Shown one piece after another: positions 8,642-18,612 of a stretch of 64,000 nt of DNA. The notes beneath the pieces were generated by a model that searched no databases, had not been told where the DNA came from, and saw only the letters and a program-made list of their open reading frames with translations. The DNA comes from Acidovorax sp. Leaf78 (GTDB lineage: Bacteria; Pseudomonadota; Gammaproteobacteria; Burkholderiales; Burkholderiaceae_C). The first letter of the stretch is position 1; the number at the start of each line of letters is the position of its first letter. The DNA lies in contig NZ_LMLZ01000021.1 of NCBI RefSeq assembly GCF_001422735.1, forward strand, positions 124,227 to 188,226, read 5' to 3'. Made by a program: the position numbers and the translations under genes.

Positions 8642-8659
8642 TGCGGTGATGATCCATTG

Positions 8660-8725
8660 ATATGTTTTATATATTACTGAAGCCCGCGAAAGGGATTGGA
8701 AACGCCCGTCCAAACCTCGCATACT
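8660..8725 (+). promoter_or_regulatory. putative ilvD promoter with upstream LysR-type dyad
   Basis: TTGGAA (8696-8701), an 18-bp spacer and CATACT (8720-8725) form a fair sigma-70 promoter directed at ilvD. An AT-rich dyad, ATATGTTTTATATAT (8660-8674), lies just upstream in the otherwise GC-rich interval. It has the T-N11-A form of LysR operators and lies next to the divergent LysR start. Confidence 0.4.
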
Positions 8726-8811
8726 TGCACCCCGACAGCCGAAGACCCGTGCGCCCTCCCTCACAGCGTCTTCCCACTACAACGACTCACTCCCCCACCA
8801 GGACCAACGCC

Positions 8812-10518
8812 ATGGCAGACAGCAAGACCATTCCGATCCAGCCCATCAACCACCGCAGCGCCAACATCACGCAAGGCAAGTCGCGCGCGCCCAACCGGTC
8901 CATGTACTACGCCATGGGCTATGAAGAGGGCGACTTCGTCAAGCCCATGGTCGGCGTGGCCAACGGCCACAGCACCATCACCCCTTGCAACAGCGGCCTG
9001 CAGAAGCTGGCCGACGCGGCCATCGCGGGCATCGAGGAAGCAGGCGGCAACGCCCAGGTGTTCGGCACGCCCACCATCTCGGACGGCATGGCCATGGGCA
9101 CCGAAGGCATGAAGTACAGCCTGGTGAGCCGTGAAGTCATCAGCGACTGCATCGAAACCTGCGTGGGCGGCCAGTGGATGGACGGCGTGCTGGTGGTCGG
9201 CGGCTGCGACAAGAACATGCCCGGCGGCCTGATGGGCATGTTGCGCGCCAACGTTCCTGCCATCTACGTGTACGGCGGCACCATCCTGCCGGGCCGCTAC
9301 CAGGACAAGGACCTGAACATCGTGAGCGTGTTCGAGGCCGTGGGCGAGAACGCCGCCGGCAAGCTCAGCGACTTCGATCTGAAGGAGATCGAAAAGCGCG
9401 CCATCCCTGGCACCGGCTCGTGCGGCGGCATGTACACCGCCAACACCATGTCCAGCGCCTTCGAGGCCCTGGGCATCAGCCTGCCGTATTCGTCCACCAT
9501 GGCCAACCCGCACGACGAGAAGATGAACTCGGCCAAGGAATCGGCCAAGGTGCTGATCGAGGCCATCAAGATGGACCTCAAGCCCCGCGACATCGTGACC
9601 AAGAAGGCCATCGAGAACGCCGTGGCCGTGATCATGGCCACCGGTGGCTCCACCAACGCCGTGCTGCACTTCCTGGCCATCGCCCACACGGCGGGCGTGG
9701 AATGGGACATCGACGACTTCGAGCGCATCCGCAAGCAGACCCCCGTGCTGTGCGACCTCAAGCCCAGCGGCAAGTACCTGGCCGTGGACCTGCACCGCGC
9801 TGGCGGCATCCCGCAAGTGATGAAGGTGCTGCTCAACGCCGGCCTGCTGCATGGCGACTGCATCACCATCAGCGGCAAGACGATTGCCGAAGTGCTCAAG
9901 GACGTGCCCGATGTGCCCCGCGCCGACCAGGATGTGATCCGCAACATCGACAACCCCATGTACGCGCAGGGCCACCTGGCCATCTTGAAGGGCAACCTCA
10001 GCCCCGAAGGCGCCGTGGCCAAGATCACCGGGCTGAAGAACCCTGTCATCACCGGCCCGGCCCGCGTGTTCGATGACGAGCAATCTGCGCTGGAAGCCAT
10101 CCTGGCGGGCAAGATCGTGGCCGGCGACGTGATGGTGCTGCGCTACCTGGGCCCCAAGGGCGGCCCCGGCATGCCCGAGATGCTGGCCCCCACCGGCGCG
10201 CTGATCGGCGCTGGCCTGGGCGAAAGCGTGGGCCTGATCACCGACGGACGGTTCTCCGGCGGCACCTGGGGCATGGTGGTCGGCCACGTGGCGCCCGAAG
10301 CGGCAGCGGGCGGCACCATTGCCTTTGTCAACGAAGGCGACAGCATCACCATCGATGCGCGCCAGTTGCTGCTGGAGCTGAACGTGCCCGAAGAAGAAAT
10401 CGCCAAGCGCCGCGCCGCCTGGACGGCCCCCGCTCCGCGCTACACCCGCGGCGTGCAGGCGAAGTTTGCCTTCAATGCATCGAGCGCGAGCAAGGGTGCG
10501 GTGCTGGACGCCTATTGA
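8812..10518 (+). CDS. ilvD: dihydroxy-acid dehydratase
   Basis: Dehydrates 2,3-dihydroxy-isovalerate and -methylvalerate to 2-keto acids in valine, leucine and isoleucine synthesis. The product has 568 residues. The three cluster cysteines are visible: C59 in TPCNSG, C132 in [10 protein letters not shown] and C204 in [12 protein letters not shown]. Length and cysteine pattern match the shorter DHAD clade, which often carries a [2Fe-2S] cluster, rather than the 616-residue E. coli [4Fe-4S] enzyme; this is inference. Start [11 protein letters not shown] at 8812; the frame is open further upstream through the promoter. A strong terminator follows at 10582. Confidence 0.95.
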   Translation: MADSKTIPIQPINHRSANITQGKSRAPNRSMYYAMGYEEGDFVKPMVGVANGHSTITPCNSGLQKLADAAIAGIEEAGGNAQVFGTPTISDGMAMGTEGMKYSLVSREVISDCIETCVGGQWMDGVLVVGGCDKNMPGGLMGMLRANVPAIYVYGGTILPGRYQDKDLNIVSVFEAVGENAAGKLSDFDLKEIEKRAIPGTGSCGGMYTANTMSSAFEALGISLPYSSTMANPHDEKMNSAKESAKVLIEAIKMDLKPRDIVTKKAIENAVAVIMATGGSTNAVLHFLAIAHTAGVEWDIDDFERIRKQTPVLCDLKPSGKYLAVDLHRAGGIPQVMKVLLNAGLLHGDCITISGKTIAEVLKDVPDVPRADQDVIRNIDNPMYAQGHLAILKGNLSPEGAVAKITGLKNPVITGPARVFDDEQSALEAILAGKIVAGDVMVLRYLGPKGGPGMPEMLAPTGALIGAGLGESVGLITDGRFSGGTWGMVVGHVAPEAAAGGTIAFVNEGDSITIDARQLLLELNVPEEEIAKRRAAWTAPAPRYTRGVQAKFAFNASSASKGAVLDAY

Positions 10519-10581
10519 GCGTCATCGATGGATGGGCGGGTAGACAGGTTTGGGAGTCAGCCCGCCTCGCCCCTCTGAAAC

Positions 10582-10623
10582 AACAAAACGCCCATGGCAC
10601 GTTGCCATGGGCGTTTTGTTTTT
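10582..10623 (+). terminator. intrinsic terminator of ilvD
   Basis: AACAAAACGCCCATGGCA pairs perfectly over 18 bp with TGCCATGGGCGTTTTGTT around a CGT loop, and a T-run follows. It lies 64 bp after the ilvD stop. A-rich and T-rich flanks could let it work in both directions. Confidence 0.9.
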
Positions 10624-10712
10624 GGCAGCTTGAGGCTGCAACCTAGCAGCTGACCCTGGGCCAGCAGCCTGCGCGACGGACGCACAGCCCCAGAGCCAGG
10701 CCGCGGCACGCC

Positions 10713-10955
10713 TCAGCGAGGCTTGCGCGGACGGATGCCCAGGGCTTCTTTGTGCTTGTTGATGCGGTCCTGCTTGCGCTGCTCCATCTTTTCCATCTCT
10801 TTACGTTTGGTATATCCGAAGGAATCAGCCCAGGCCCACCATAGGGTTGTCGCGGCTAAAGAACCCAGCGGCCACCACCAGGACATTGTGGCGAAGGGGC
10901 CGATTTCGAAGTACTTCAGCGCCAGCAAGATGAGTGAAAGGCCTAGCAGATACAT
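10713..10955 (-). CDS. small Trp-rich membrane protein
   Basis: An 80-residue protein starting at 10955 after a good ribosome site (GGAGA). It has two hydrophobic helices (MYLLGLSLILLALKYF and a second one around SWWWPLGSLAATTLWWAWA), then a highly charged tail KRKEMEKMEQRKQDRINKHK ending RPRKPR. This matches the small Trp-rich protein family (TIGR04438) of Burkholderiales, whose function is unknown. It is divergent from the cytochrome c gene. Confidence 0.8.
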   Translation of the reverse strand: MYLLGLSLILLALKYFEIGPFATMSWWWPLGSLAATTLWWAWADSFGYTKRKEMEKMEQRKQDRINKHKEALGIRPRKPR

Positions 10956-11070
10956 CGCAGTCTCCAAAAATACCGTCAAACGCTCGATTGACCCGAGACA
11001 CCGCCATGTCAACCCGAGTCACTACAATTCCATTAAAAGAACTGTAACCCAACCCACAGGAAAACCCACC

Positions 11071-11376
11071 ATGAAGCGTACCCTCATCACTCTCGCGATG
11101 ACACTGTCGGTTGCGGCCCCCGCGATGGCCGACCAGGCGCTGGCCACCGCCAAGAACTGCATGGCCTGCCATGCGGTGGACAAGAAGCTGGTGGGCCCCT
11201 CTTACAAGGACGTGGCGGCCAAGTACGCCGGTCAGAAGGATGCTGTGGACAAGCTGGCCGCCAAGATCATCAAGGGCGGCGCGGGCGTCTGGGGCCCGGT
11301 CCCCATGCCCGCCAATGCGCAAGTCAACGACGCCGATGCCAAGAAGCTGGCGGCCTGGGTGCTGACGCAGAAGTAA
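11071..11376 (+). CDS. periplasmic class I cytochrome c (c551/c552 type)
   Basis: A small electron carrier of 101 residues with a signal peptide cleaved after PAMA (residue 20). The haem site is C30-M-A-C33-H34. The axial Met is M79 in GPVPMPAN, just after the WGP segment typical of cytochrome c551-like proteins. AGGAAAA precedes the ATG. It probably shuttles electrons from the bc1 complex to a terminal oxidase or another periplasmic enzyme; the partner cannot be told. A terminator follows. Confidence 0.92.
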   Translation: MKRTLITLAMTLSVAAPAMADQALATAKNCMACHAVDKKLVGPSYKDVAAKYAGQKDAVDKLAAKIIKGGAGVWGPVPMPANAQVNDADAKKLAAWVLTQK

Positions 11377-11429
11377 CCACGACTGCCGGTCTGACGGCCA
11401 CCTTGAGCCCGACGGCCTGAACCTCAGTT

Positions 11430-11474
11430 AAAAAAACAGCCGCGTCACTTGAAAAGGTGACGCGGCTGCTTTCA
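11430..11474. terminator. bidirectional intrinsic terminator
   Basis: CAGCCGCGTCAC (11437-11448) pairs with GTGACGCGGCTG (11457-11468) around an 8-nt loop. A seven-A tract on the left gives a strong T-run on the minus strand, and CTTTCATT follows on the plus strand. It separates the cytochrome c gene from the convergent LapA-like gene. Confidence 0.85.
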
Positions 11475-11525
11475 TTGTGATTGGCCATGTTTCGGCGGCT
11501 GGCTGCTGGCCAGCTTCGCCTGCGG

Positions 11526-12008
11526 CTACACGATGGGTGTGACCACCTGATGGGCTTGATCACGCGTGCGAAGTTGATGCTCCAGCTGGCCCACATAGGC
11601 GGCGGTGGCGTTGTCTGACTCTTCAACGCGGGTGGCCAGGCGCTGCTCCAACGTATCGAGACGCGCCAGCACAGCGGTGTGGGCCTGGCCCTGCTGGATT
11701 TCCAGGAAGTGCCGCAGTTCAGTGAAGCGCGAGGCCTCGGCTTTGTCGGCCAGTTCACGCTGGACCTGCATTTCCTTGGTGTGGCGGCGTGTCTCCAGCA
11801 GCACGGAGCCCTGCAGCGACAGCACATAGGCCACGAAGAAGATGGCGAGCAAGGTGGTGAGGCCGAGCATCAGCAGACCCAAAGGCGCCTCGACCGTGGT
11901 CAGCCCGAGCGACACAGTGGTGGGGACGGCCAGCATCGGCCAGTTGAGGAAGGCCAGTGCGGCGATGGCCAGCACGACGAGGAACAGGACGGCAGAACGA
12001 AAGTGCAT
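11526..12008 (-). CDS. LapA-like inner-membrane protein with coiled coil
   Basis: A 160-residue protein with two membrane helices (about 5-25 and 42-66) and then a long cytoplasmic helical part rich in Glu, Arg and Gln (ETRRHTKEMQVQRELADKAE). The layout resembles LapA/DUF1049 proteins. A ribosome site (GGAGA) precedes the ATG at 12008. The related E. coli LapA helps control LPS levels, but this assignment is by layout only. It shares the terminator at 11437 with the convergent cytochrome gene. Confidence 0.6.
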   Translation of the reverse strand: MHFRSAVLFLVVLAIAALAFLNWPMLAVPTTVSLGLTTVEAPLGLLMLGLTTLLAIFFVAYVLSLQGSVLLETRRHTKEMQVQRELADKAEASRFTELRHFLEIQQGQAHTAVLARLDTLEQRLATRVEESDNATAAYVGQLEHQLRTRDQAHQVVTPIV

Positions 12009-12169
12009 GGTGAAATCTCCGGTAGGCAGCGTGCGGCCTTGCCAGAATGGGCGGGCCGGTCACGCGGTGCCGCCGTTGTAACGCATGCCAATGGGGTTGG
12101 CGTGGCCGGGCCGGCGATTTCAGATGGTGTCCTACAGGGGCAGCGGGATGTGCCGGTGGTGAAGCTCCG

Positions 12170-12612
12170 ACATCGCGCTTTTCGATCACATTGGCAGCGG
12201 CGTCGACCACTGGCGGTGGGTGAGCGACCGGGGTTTTGTGCCACTTCACATCGCTGCGCGATATGAGTGTCCACAAACCCCGCAAGCGCTGCGCGCTGGC
12301 GCCGTTGCACGGCGCCTCCTGGATATTGGCTGCGGCTTCGATCACCGCCGGTGGGTGATCGACCCGGGTTTTGTGGCCACATCACATCGCTGCGCGATAT
12401 GAGTGTCCACGAATCCTGCAAGCGCTCCGCGCGGGCGCCGTTGCACGGCGCCCTTCTCGATCAGTTGGCTGCAGCTTCGATCACGGGTGGCGGGTGAACT
12501 ACTGGGATTTTGTGGTCACATCACATCGCTGCGCGATATGAGTGCCCACAAACCCCGCAAGCGCTGTGCGCTGGCGCCGTTGCACGGCGCCTCCTGGATC
12601 AATTGGCTTTGG
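12170..12612. repeat. tandem repeat, 136-139 bp unit, overlapping the 3' end of acs
   Basis: The marker CATCGCTGCGCGATATGAGTG begins units at 12249, 12385 and 12524 (spacing 136 and 139 bp), with a diverged half unit before 12249. The last copy runs into the acs stop. Each unit has two short dyads with TGC loops: ATCGC/GCGAT and GGCGCCGT/ACGGCGCC. Each also has a GATCA(A/G)TTGGCT-like segment resembling the last acs codons, suggesting that the array grew by duplicating the acs tail. Confidence 0.85.
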
Positions 12613-14593
12613 CCAATTGGTCCAGGATTGCGGGGTTTTCCAACGTACTGGTGTCCTGCGTGATGGCCTCGCCCTTGGCGATGCTGCGCAGCAGCCGGCG
12701 CATGATCTTGCCGCTGCGGGTCTTGGGCAGGTTGTCGCCGAAGCGGATGTCCTTGGGCTTGGCAATCGGGCCGATTTCCTTGGCAACCCAGGCGCGCAGT
12801 TCGTTGGCGATCTGCTTGGCCTCCTCGCCGGTGGGGCGCGAGCGCTTGAGCACCACGAAGGCGCAGATCGCCTCGCCGGTCACATCGTCGGGGCGGCCCA
12901 CCACTGCCGCTTCGGCGACCAGGTCGGTCTTGGAGACCAGGGCCGACTCGATCTCCATCGTGCCCATGCGGTGACCCGACACGTTGAGCACGTCGTCGAT
13001 GCGGCCGGTGATGCGGAAGTAGCCGCGGTCCGCACTGCGCACCGCGCCGTCGCCGGCCAGGTAGTAGCCCTTGAGCTCTTCGGGGAAGTAGGCCTTCTTG
13101 AAGCGCTCGGGGTCGTTCCAGATGGTGCGGATCATGCTCGGCCAGGGCTTCTTGATGACCAGGATGCCGCCCGCACCGTTGGCGACGTCGTTGCCGGTTT
13201 CATCCACGATGGCGGCTGCGATGCCGGGCAGCGGCAGCGTACAGCTGCCAGGCACCAACGGGGTTGCGCCAGGCAGTGGGGTGATAACGTGACCACCGGT
13301 CTCGGTCTGCCAGAAGGTATCGACGATGGGACAGCGCTCGCCGCCCACATTGCGGTGGTACCACATCCACGCTTCCGGATTGATGGGTTCGCCCACGCTG
13401 CCAAGAATGCGCAGGCTCGTCAGGTCGGAGCGCGCGGGGTGCACCGCAGCGTCGCCTTCGGCGGCCTTGATGAGCGAGCGGATGGCCGTGGGTGCGGTGT
13501 AGAAGATTGAGACCTTGTGCTTCTCGATCATCTGCCAGAAGCGGCCAGCGTTAGGGTACGTGGGGATGCCTTCGAAGACCACCTGCGTCGCGCCCGCTGC
13601 CAGCGGGCCGTAGGCCACGTAGGTGTGGCCGGTGATCCAGCCGATGTCGGCCGTGCACCAGAACACATCGTCGGGGCGCAGGTCGAACGTCCAGTCCATG
13701 GTGAGCTTGGCCCACAGCAGGTAGCCGCCCGTGGCGTGCTGCACGCCCTTGGGCTTGCCGGTGGAGCCGCTGGTGTACAGGATGAACAGCGGGTGCTCGG
13801 CGCCCACGGCGACTGGCGGGCACTCGGTGCTCTGCCCGGCCAGGACTTCGTCGAAGGTCTTGTCGCGCCCAGCCACCATGTTGCAGGCGGTGGCGGTGCG
13901 CTGGTAGACGAACACGTTACGGATGGTGTCGCAGCCACCGGCGGCCAGAGCCTCGTCGATGATGGCCTTGAGGGGCAGCTCTTTGCCGCCGCGCATCTGG
14001 TAGTTGGCGGTGATGACGGCCACAGCACCCGCGTCGATGATGCGCTCCTGCACGGCCTTGGCACTGAAGCCGCCGAACACCACGCTGTGCGTGGCACCGA
14101 TGCGTGCGCAGGCCTGCATGGCGATCACGCCTTCGATGGTCATGGGCATGTAGATCAGCACACGGTCGCCCTTGGCCACGCCGTGGGCCTTGAGTGCGTT
14201 GGCGAACTGGCTCACGCGGGCCAGCAGCTCCTTGTAGGTGATCTTGGTGACCGTGCCATCGTCCGCTTCGAAGACGATGGCTGTCTTGTTCTCGGTAGGG
14301 GTGCCGATGTGGCGGTCCAGGCAGTTGGCGCTGGCGTTGAGTTCGCCGTCGTCGAACCATTTGAAAAATGGGGCGTTGGATGTGTCGAGCGTGCGGGTGA
14401 AGGGCTTGCTCCACTGCACGTTCTCGCGTGCCAGGCGGGCCCAGAAGCCTTCGAAGTCCTTGTCGGCCTCGGCGCACAGCGCGTCGTAGCCGGCCATTCC
14501 CGAGACGCGGGCGGCTTTGACGATGGCGTCCGACGGGGGGAACACGCGGTTCTCAACCAAAACGGATTCGATCGCGGATGTGGGCGCACTCAT
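12599..14593 (-). CDS. acs: acetyl-CoA synthetase (AMP-forming)
   Basis: Activates acetate with ATP to acetyl-AMP and then to acetyl-CoA. The 664-residue product is slightly longer than the usual 650. ANL-superfamily motifs are present: the P-loop [11 protein letters not shown], the A5 segment [11 protein letters not shown], the hinge [19 protein letters not shown] and the C-terminal [11 protein letters not shown], whose Lys is the site of inhibitory acetylation in this family. The start [10 protein letters not shown] at 14593 follows GGAGA; the open frame beyond is noncoding. The 3' end is fused to a tandem repeat. Confidence 0.95.
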   Translation of the reverse strand: MSAPTSAIESVLVENRVFPPSDAIVKAARVSGMAGYDALCAEADKDFEGFWARLARENVQWSKPFTRTLDTSNAPFFKWFDDGELNASANCLDRHIGTPTENKTAIVFEADDGTVTKITYKELLARVSQFANALKAHGVAKGDRVLIYMPMTIEGVIAMQACARIGATHSVVFGGFSAKAVQERIIDAGAVAVITANYQMRGGKELPLKAIIDEALAAGGCDTIRNVFVYQRTATACNMVAGRDKTFDEVLAGQSTECPPVAVGAEHPLFILYTSGSTGKPKGVQHATGGYLLWAKLTMDWTFDLRPDDVFWCTADIGWITGHTYVAYGPLAAGATQVVFEGIPTYPNAGRFWQMIEKHKVSIFYTAPTAIRSLIKAAEGDAAVHPARSDLTSLRILGSVGEPINPEAWMWYHRNVGGERCPIVDTFWQTETGGHVITPLPGATPLVPGSCTLPLPGIAAAIVDETGNDVANGAGGILVIKKPWPSMIRTIWNDPERFKKAYFPEELKGYYLAGDGAVRSADRGYFRITGRIDDVLNVSGHRMGTMEIESALVSKTDLVAEAAVVGRPDDVTGEAICAFVVLKRSRPTGEEAKQIANELRAWVAKEIGPIAKPKDIRFGDNLPKTRSGKIMRRLLRSIAKGEAITQDTSTLENPAILDQLAKAN

Positions 14594-14908
14594 GGTGTTG
14601 TCTCCTGGTATTTGACGGAAATGGGTCTGACAGGCACCGGGCGGTCGGAACGGACTTTGCGCACTCCGTGCCGCCTGCCCGGCCTGTCTTTCTTGGAATT
14701 GGGCGGTACTGTCGGGTGCCGCACTTACAAGCCACTGACTGGCACGAAGCTTACAGAATAGCGCTCCGACGCGGGCCGCGCCGCAGGGTGCAACACGCGA
14801 AGGCCTGGCCATCATGCCGATACCCATGCTGCAGGTACTCACCCTCGGGCCAGCAGGCCGTCATGCGCTTCTTCTAGAATCGCGCGACCCGATCCAACCC
14901 CACCTCCC

Positions 14909-15517
14909 ATGTCCCTCCCCAAAAAATCCGGCACGCCGGTCGCTATGCGTCCCCTTCCTTCCTTGATCTTTGCCAGCCGCTGGCTGCAGCTGCCCCTGTA
15001 CCTGGGACTGATCCTGGCGCAGGCGGTGTATGTCTTTCACTTCTGGGTGGAACTGGTGCACCTGATCGAGGCGGCGTTCGGCGACACCGCCGCGCTCAAA
15101 TCGCTGGTGTCCAGCATCGGCTACAAGAGCGACTTCGAAGTCACCGCGCTCAACGAAACCATCATCATGCTGGTGGTGCTGGCCCTGATCGACGTGGTGA
15201 TGATCTCCAACCTGCTGATCATGGTGATCGTGGGTGGCTACGAAACCTTTGTCTCGCGCCTGCACCTGGAAGACCATCCCGACCAGCCCGAGTGGCTGAG
15301 CCATGTGAACGCCTCGGTGCTCAAGGTGAAGCTGGCCACCGCCATCATCGGTATCAGCTCCATCCACCTGCTCAAGACCTTCATCAACGCCGCCAACTAC
15401 GACACCAAGGTGCTGATGTGGCAGACCATCATCCATGTGGTGTTCCTGCTGAGCGCGCTGGCCATCGCGGCAACCGACCGGCTGATGGCGCACTCCGCGC
15501 CGCCGGCACGCCATTGA
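14909..15517 (+). CDS. UPF0114 (YqhA-like) inner-membrane protein
   Basis: A 202-residue protein with four hydrophobic helices: [40 protein letters not shown], a helix around [13 protein letters not shown], and a last one around [13 protein letters not shown]. It has the characteristic segment [13 protein letters not shown]. It matches the TIGR00645/UPF0114 family; E. coli YqhA is 164 residues. Function unknown. A second in-frame Met (residue 13) is also a possible start. A TAGAAT -10 element lies 29 bp upstream. Confidence 0.85.
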   Translation: MSLPKKSGTPVAMRPLPSLIFASRWLQLPLYLGLILAQAVYVFHFWVELVHLIEAAFGDTAALKSLVSSIGYKSDFEVTALNETIIMLVVLALIDVVMISNLLIMVIVGGYETFVSRLHLEDHPDQPEWLSHVNASVLKVKLATAIIGISSIHLLKTFINAANYDTKVLMWQTIIHVVFLLSALAIAATDRLMAHSAPPARH

Positions 15518-15933
15518 ATTGAGAGACGGCGAGGTCCCTGGGACTTGCAATCTTTCGGGGCAAGAGCAGGCGCTGGCGCTTGCTCCCTCGCGAAGCGCGA
15601 ACTGAGCGGGAAGCCCCCCGCTTGCCAGGCTCAAACTGCAACAGAACGCTTCACTGCCATCAAGTTTTAGATTTCGAGCTAGGCCCGTCATACCAGGCCG
15701 GCACTCTCACCGACACACAGCGATGCCTTGAATCCGCAGGTGCCGTCCCAAGCCTCCCAGTCGTTGCGCAGCACATGAATCCGCGCGAGTTGCTGTACAT
15801 CTGATTACGCATTGGCAGCCGACGAGTGGAACTTTGAGCGTTCCTCAACGCAGAATTCTGGCGCCACGCCAATGACCATTGGACGTGGGCACGCGGCACC
15901 CGCCAAACTTTTCTGCGCTTTTCCTCGAATCCC
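15518..15933. other. gap with no gene seen
   Basis: 416 bp. A hairpin GAGCAGGCGC/GCGCTTGCTC-like (about 15562-15583), with one mismatch and no T-run, may help end the UPF0114 transcript. Open frames here have no protein-like features and no ribosome sites. The end of the stretch must hold the promoter for the lipoprotein gene. Confidence 0.5.
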
Positions 15934-16977
15934 ATGCACACCACGTTTTCTGCCCAGCGTTTCCTGGGTTTAGCTCCGCTTTTGCTGATCGCCTTGTTGG
16001 GATGCGGCCCCAAGCCGGACGCGGCCACAGCCGACGCCCCGGTGGCCCCTGCCGCCAACGCTGCCGCTGCCAACCCGGCAGCAGGCGACACTGCCGCCGA
16101 ACCCGCACCTCCCGCTGCGGCAGACAACCTCAATGCCAAGCTGCAGACATACATCAACTGCTACAACCGGCTCGACGAGCGCGCCCACCGCACCATCAGC
16201 CGGTATGCCAGCTGGGTCAAAAACATGGCGGCAGGCCCCACCGGCAACGAAATGGTGGTCTACGGCCTGTACTCCATCTCCAGCGACGACGTGACCGCTT
16301 GCGCGGCCCAGTTCACGCAGGCAGCCGCCCTGTCCCCGGCCCTGCCCGCACTCGACGCCGCCGGCAAGAACTACATGGCCTCGCTCTCGGCCATGGACAA
16401 GCTGGTGGCCGACGCCTACACCTACTACGACCGCGAAAATTACAAGGACGACAAGTTCGCCAAGGGCAAGGCCATCCACGCCCCCCTGGTGGCCAGCTTC
16501 GAAAGCTTCGACCAGGCCAGTAGCGTGTTCTCGAAAGCGCTGGACGCCGAAAACGACAACCTGCTGGCCGCCCAGCTCGCACAGATCGAAAAGACCCAGG
16601 GCCGCAAGCTGCCCTACTACCAGATGGCGTTGATGAACAAGGCCAAGGGCTTGGCCGATGTGCTGGGCGACGAGACCTTCGATGCCGCCGCTGCCGCACC
16701 GCGCCTGCAGGCCTATGAAGCCATGGCCGACGAAGCCATGGCGTTCGCCAAACCGAACAAGGACGAGTTGCCCAGCGGATGGTCGAGCTTCGAGCGCAGC
16801 GCCGAAGACTTCCGCAAGGCGTCGAAAGAGCGCTTTCGGCGCGTGCGCGACAAGGTGCCCTACAACGACGGCGAGCGCATGATGCTCAAGCCCGGCAGCG
16901 GCTGGATGGTGGAAGGCAGCAGCGAAAAGCTGGTCAAGGCCTACAACGACCTCGTGAACGCCAGCAACGCCATGTAG
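15934..16977 (+). CDS. YiiG family (DUF3829) lipoprotein
   Basis: A 347-residue predicted lipoprotein. The signal helix ends in the lipobox LIALLGCG (Cys at about 25), followed by an Ala/Pro-rich linker to about residue 63. The mature domain, from NAKLQTYINCYNRLDERAHR, is all-helical and ends LVKAYNDLVNASNAM, as in the YiiG/DUF3829 family. Molecular function is unknown; the protein probably sits in the periplasm attached to a membrane. It stands alone, with 136 bp to the next gene. Confidence 0.8.
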   Translation: MHTTFSAQRFLGLAPLLLIALLGCGPKPDAATADAPVAPAANAAAANPAAGDTAAEPAPPAAADNLNAKLQTYINCYNRLDERAHRTISRYASWVKNMAAGPTGNEMVVYGLYSISSDDVTACAAQFTQAAALSPALPALDAAGKNYMASLSAMDKLVADAYTYYDRENYKDDKFAKGKAIHAPLVASFESFDQASSVFSKALDAENDNLLAAQLAQIEKTQGRKLPYYQMALMNKAKGLADVLGDETFDAAAAAPRLQAYEAMADEAMAFAKPNKDELPSGWSSFERSAEDFRKASKERFRRVRDKVPYNDGERMMLKPGSGWMVEGSSEKLVKAYNDLVNASNAM

Positions 16978-17112
16978 CACTGCAGCGGCTGCAGCACCCA
17001 GGGCCGGGGCTGCAGCGCATGGGCCCAACTCGACCCCGCCCGGCCCGGCTCCCAGATTTCTCCGCAATCGGTTGGCACAGTGCAAGCCATACCCACTTGC
17101 AGGAGAACCACC

Positions 17113-18036
17113 ATGGCCCGATTTTCTGCCGCCATTGCGCCCACCACCACTTCGTCATCGCCGGCCGCGACAGTCGCGCCACCGAGCTCAACGCCCGCCA
17201 GCCGCCGTTTCGCCCTGAACGCCCTGGGCTCGCTGGGCATGGCCACCTTGCTGGGCTGTGGCGGCGGGGGCAGCGACAGCGAGTCCACCGACACCGCCGG
17301 TAGCGGCACCAGCACGGGCACAGGCACAGGAACGGCCACAGGGTCCGGCACGGGCACCACCGGCACGACAGGCACTGGCACGACAACCACCACCTGCTCG
17401 GTTGTGCCCGAAGAAACCGCCGGCCCCTATCCTGCCGATGGCTCCAACGCCAGCAACAACACCTACAACGTGCTGGCCCTGAGCGGCATCGTGCGCTCGG
17501 ACATCCGCTCCTCCATCGGCTCGCCCACGCAGGTTAGCGGCGTGCCGTTCACCATCACCATCACGCTGACCAACACCAACGCCAGCTGCGCCGCGCTGTC
17601 GGGCTACGCCATCTACCTGTGGCACTGCACGCAGGACGGAAACTACTCGGTCTACAGCTCCAACAACATCGCCGACAACTACCTGCGCGGCGTGCAGGCC
17701 ACCGATGCCAACGGCACGGTCACCTTCACCACCGTCGTGCCAGGCTGCTATGCGGGCCGCATGCCGCACATGCATCTGGAGGTCTACCGCAGCCTCTCTG
17801 CGGCAAGCAATGCCAGCAACAAGATCAAGACCACGCAGCTGGCCTTTCCCACCGCGCTGCTGAGCACCATCTACAACGCCAATGCGGGCTACAGCGCGAG
17901 CGTGCGCAACCTGGCCTCCATGTCATTCGCCACCGACAACGTCTTCAGCGACGGCACCACGCTGGAGATGACCACCATGCAGGCCAATAGCGGCGGCGGG
18001 TACTCGGCCCATATCACGATCTCTGTGGCTGCATAG
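17113..18036 (+). CDS. exported intradiol ring-cleavage dioxygenase-like lipoprotein
   Basis: A 307-residue protein with the protocatechuate/catechol dioxygenase fold at about 105-230. The metal-site motifs are clear: WHCTQDGNYSVY supplies the first Tyr, and PGCYAGRMPHMHLEVY supplies the second Tyr and both His ligands for Fe(III). The segment LRGVQATDANGTVTFTT between them is typical. The N-terminus has a twin-arginine-like SRRFALNALGSLG and a lipobox LLGCG, then a low-complexity Gly/Thr/Ser linker. It is thus predicted to act outside the cytoplasm as a lipoprotein. AGGAGA precedes the ATG at 17113. Substrate unknown. Confidence 0.82.
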   Translation: MARFSAAIAPTTTSSSPAATVAPPSSTPASRRFALNALGSLGMATLLGCGGGGSDSESTDTAGSGTSTGTGTGTATGSGTGTTGTTGTGTTTTTCSVVPEETAGPYPADGSNASNNTYNVLALSGIVRSDIRSSIGSPTQVSGVPFTITITLTNTNASCAALSGYAIYLWHCTQDGNYSVYSSNNIADNYLRGVQATDANGTVTFTTVVPGCYAGRMPHMHLEVYRSLSAASNASNKIKTTQLAFPTALLSTIYNANAGYSASVRNLASMSFATDNVFSDGTTLEMTTMQANSGGGYSAHITISVAA

Positions 18037-18037
18037 G

Positions 18038-18127
18038 CCCCCCTGAGTCGCCTTCGGCGCCTTCCCCTGGAGGCGGACGGACCCGATGGCCCGGCGAAGC
18101 CGGTTCCATGGGTGCACGTGGCTGGGG
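18038..18127 (+). repeat. structured ~90 bp repeat, family B copy 1
   Basis: Begins 2 bp after the dioxygenase stop with CCCCCCTGAG. A first hairpin (CGCCT/AGGCG) is followed by a long stem: ACCC-g-ATGG-c-CCGGC-GAA-GCCGG-tt-CCAT-GGGT. The stem bases differ from the other copies but still pair. It matches the copies at 50286, 53872 and 54694. Confidence 0.85.
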
Positions 18128-18290
18128 CGGGCCGGTTTCGACCAGTGTGCGGAGCGTGCGGACCGTCGCTCCTCGCCAAGCGTCGCCAGCGCCGCTGCCG
18201 CCCACAACGGCTCACCAGTTCACCAATCCATGCGGGCCGCGACGGTCTCGCCTTTTTTCTTTTCTTCAACCACCTCAAGGAATCTGCACC

Positions 18291-18584
18291 ATGCTTCTTC
18301 GTTCTCTTCACCACCGCAGCCTCGCCCGCGCAGCGCTCGTGGCCGTGCTCGCCGCAATGTCCGCGACACCGGTGCTCGCGCAACCCCAGGGCCGCCAGGG
18401 TCCGCCCGCGCCGCCGCCCGAGGCGTATGCCGCCTGCCAGGGCAAGGCCGAGGGCGCCAGCGTCACGCTGACCATGCCGGACGGCAAGTCGCTCGCGGGC
18501 ACATGCCGCACAATGGACGGCACCCTGGTGGCCATGCCTGCGGGCGGGCCCGGCGGTGCAGGCGGCCCGCCGCCCGCACGCTGA
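18291..18584 (+). CDS. small secreted Pro/Gly-rich protein next to sensor kinase
   Basis: A 97-residue protein with a signal peptide (LLRSLHHRSLARAALVAVLAAMSATPVLA). The mature part has a Pro-rich start, a central CQGKAEGASVTLTMPDGKSLAGTCR with two Cys, and a Gly/Pro-rich end. The two Cys could form a disulfide in the periplasm. No known family. It ends 28 bp before the histidine kinase start, so the three genes to 20965 look like one operon. A role as accessory or target of the kinase is inference. Confidence 0.65.
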   Translation: MLLRSLHHRSLARAALVAVLAAMSATPVLAQPQGRQGPPAPPPEAYAACQGKAEGASVTLTMPDGKSLAGTCRTMDGTLVAMPAGGPGGAGGPPPAR

Positions 18585-18612
18585 CCTCCTTTGAAGCCGT
18601 TTCGCTGTCCCG

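Noticed and set aside
11755..12421. Several short frames through the tandem repeat
   Set aside because: They repeat the same residues from the repeated DNA and have no start signals; not genes.
12170..12612. Possible CRISPR array
   Set aside because: The 136-139 bp units are similar along their full length, with no short repeat and unique spacers, and there are no cas genes.
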